A DNA stretch of 64,000 nt from Segetibacter aerophilus (GTDB lineage: Bacteria; Bacteroidota; Bacteroidia; Chitinophagales; Chitinophagaceae), in assembly GCF_007991655.1 (NCBI RefSeq), contig NZ_BJYT01000005.1, positions 186,001 to 250,000 on the forward strand, given 5' to 3'. Positions 63,171-64,000 of the stretch are shown piece by piece. The notes beneath the pieces were generated by a model that searched no databases, was not told where the DNA came from, and worked only from the letters and a program-made list of their open reading frames with translations. How positions within the stretch are numbered: position 1 is the stretch's first letter; each line of letters opens with the position of its first letter. The translations under genes were made by a program, and so were the position numbers.

Positions 63171-64000
63171 CGGGTGCATGTTTCTCGGGAAGGTAAATGA
63201 TAAAGGTTGACCCTATGCCTACCTCGCTTTCAGCATGAATGGTGCCTTGATGTGTTTCTGCTATTTTTTTGCAAAGCGCAAGGCCAATACCCGTTCCTTC
63301 ATACGACCTGTTATGCAAACGTTGAAAGACCTGGAAGATCTTGTCGTAATAGGCTTTTTCGAAACCAATGCCATTGTCGTTTATCATTATCTCAAAACCT
63401 TCCAGCTTTGGCTTGCAACAGATTCTTATCTCCGGGCGCTTTTCTGACTTTGTGTATTTAATACTATTGCTGATCAGGTTCTGAAACAATTGTGTCATCT
63501 GGATCGGAATAGCTTCGACCACCGGTAAAGCATCCGCTTTAATGATTGCATTTTTAGTCTCAATTATTATTTCCAGGTCGTCGAGCACTCCTTTTAAAAT
63601 AGCATTAAGATCAGTTTCTACGAAAAGGTCGCTGTCCGTAGAAACGTTTGAGTAGGCTAATACAGCTTCTATCAAACTTTTCATTCTTCCCGCGGAAGAG
63701 TTGATTTTTTGAATGTAGCTGAAGGCATGCTCAGTTAAACCGTTATCATCTTTTTTTAATAATGCATCACTAAAGGTTAAAATCTTTCTTAGCGGTTCTT
63801 TAAGGTCGTGAGAAGTTAACCAGGCGTACTGCTCTAATTCTTTGTTTGATTTCTCAAGCTGATTCCGTTTGTTTTCAAGCTCTAACTCATTTTTCTTTTG
63901 TTTACTTATATCACGTAAAAAAGCAATGAAAAGATCTTTTCCGTTCTGAGTTGAATGGGAGACAGTCAAAGAGATATAAAATTGATCTCCGTTTTTATGC
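63151..64000 (-). CDS. PAS-domain sensor histidine kinase, C-terminal part
   Basis: The frame is open to the window edge, so the N-terminus lies outside. The visible 283 residues begin in the end of a PAS domain (HKNGDQFYISLTVS, with GKDLFIAFLRDISKQKK), then a short coiled coil, the HisKA dimerisation helix with phospho-acceptor SHDLKEPLRK, and an HATPase domain: N-box LFQNLISNSIKYTK, G1 DNGIGF, G2 GTGIGLALCKKIAETHQGTI, ending FIIYLPEK. All catalytic boxes are intact, so autophosphorylation is likely. No response regulator gene is visible in the window. There is no receiver domain at the C-terminus. The gene ends 20 bases inside the cvfB 3' end. Confidence 0.95.
   Translation of the reverse strand, partial: HKNGDQFYISLTVSHSTQNGKDLFIAFLRDISKQKKNELELENKRNQLEKSNKELEQYAWLTSHDLKEPLRKILTFSDALLKKDDNGLTEHAFSYIQKINSSAGRMKSLIEAVLAYSNVSTDSDLFVETDLNAILKGVLDDLEIIIETKNAIIKADALPVVEAIPIQMTQLFQNLISNSIKYTKSEKRPEIRICCKPKLEGFEIMINDNGIGFEKAYYDKIFQVFQRLHNRSYEGTGIGLALCKKIAETHQGTIHAESEVGIGSTFIIYLPEKHAPVNSPAI

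Noticed and set aside
1-64000. CRISPR array, prophage or insertion sequence
   Set aside because: No regularly spaced direct repeats, phage structural genes, integrase or transposase were found.

Overview
The window looks like chromosomal DNA of a Bacteroidota bacterium, most likely family Chitinophagaceae. The basis is AT-rich DNA, SusC/SusD outer-membrane pairs, Oar-like TonB-dependent receptors, a T9SS-type C-terminal domain, promoters of the TTTG / TAnnTTTG type, and few Shine-Dalgarno sites. It is almost all housekeeping and accessory metabolism. I see no prophage, transposase, CRISPR array, tRNA or rRNA.

Layout. 1-3167 is the end of a SusC/SusD/DUF1735-lipoprotein uptake locus, closed by a strong terminator. 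3282-10178 holds an unknown secreted protein, DUF3467, an ArsS-like radical SAM gene with a DUF547 gene, then a GCS2-type carboxylate-amine ligase, an ATP-grasp protein and a divergent esterase with an EF-hand-like loop. 10344-17083 is a tandem pair of Oar-like receptors. 17296-30989 carries ribBA, a 1615-residue TamB, a sugar dehydrogenase, a thioredoxin-like protein, a comA-aroE pair, a thioesterase, rdgB, small unknowns and ilvE. 31212-39814 is the start of the str operon (rpsL, rpsG, fusA), but a complete SusC/SusD pair sits between rpsG and fusA. 40051-48480 is a minus-strand glycogen-to-trehalose block (glgX, treZ, treY, malQ). 48883-57622 is a minus-strand branched-chain amino acid block in the order leuA, leuB, ilvD, ilvB, four-helix-bundle gene, ilvN, glyoxalase-like gene, ilvC; leuC and leuD are absent. 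57834-64000 has a helical-repeat protein, a DctA-type symporter, an old yellow enzyme, a CvfB-like S1 protein and the 3' part of a histidine kinase gene.

How genes work together. GlgX debranches glycogen, TreY and TreZ turn the linear glucan ends into trehalose, and MalQ reshuffles short maltodextrins. IlvB/N, IlvC and IlvD plus IlvE (encoded 20 kb away) make valine and isoleucine; LeuA and LeuB add the leucine branch.

The most unusual signal is a family of short intergenic repeats (ten copies, both strands). A conserved 20-base core near GTACAAGAGTGCGACGCAAC is usually followed by a GATG box and then a small hairpin whose stem sequence differs between copies but stays self-complementary. 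Two intergenic regions (6721-6808 and 46161-46318) carry two copies head to head, each time one GTGACACAAC-type and one GCGACGCAAC-type arm. I do not recognise this family by name.
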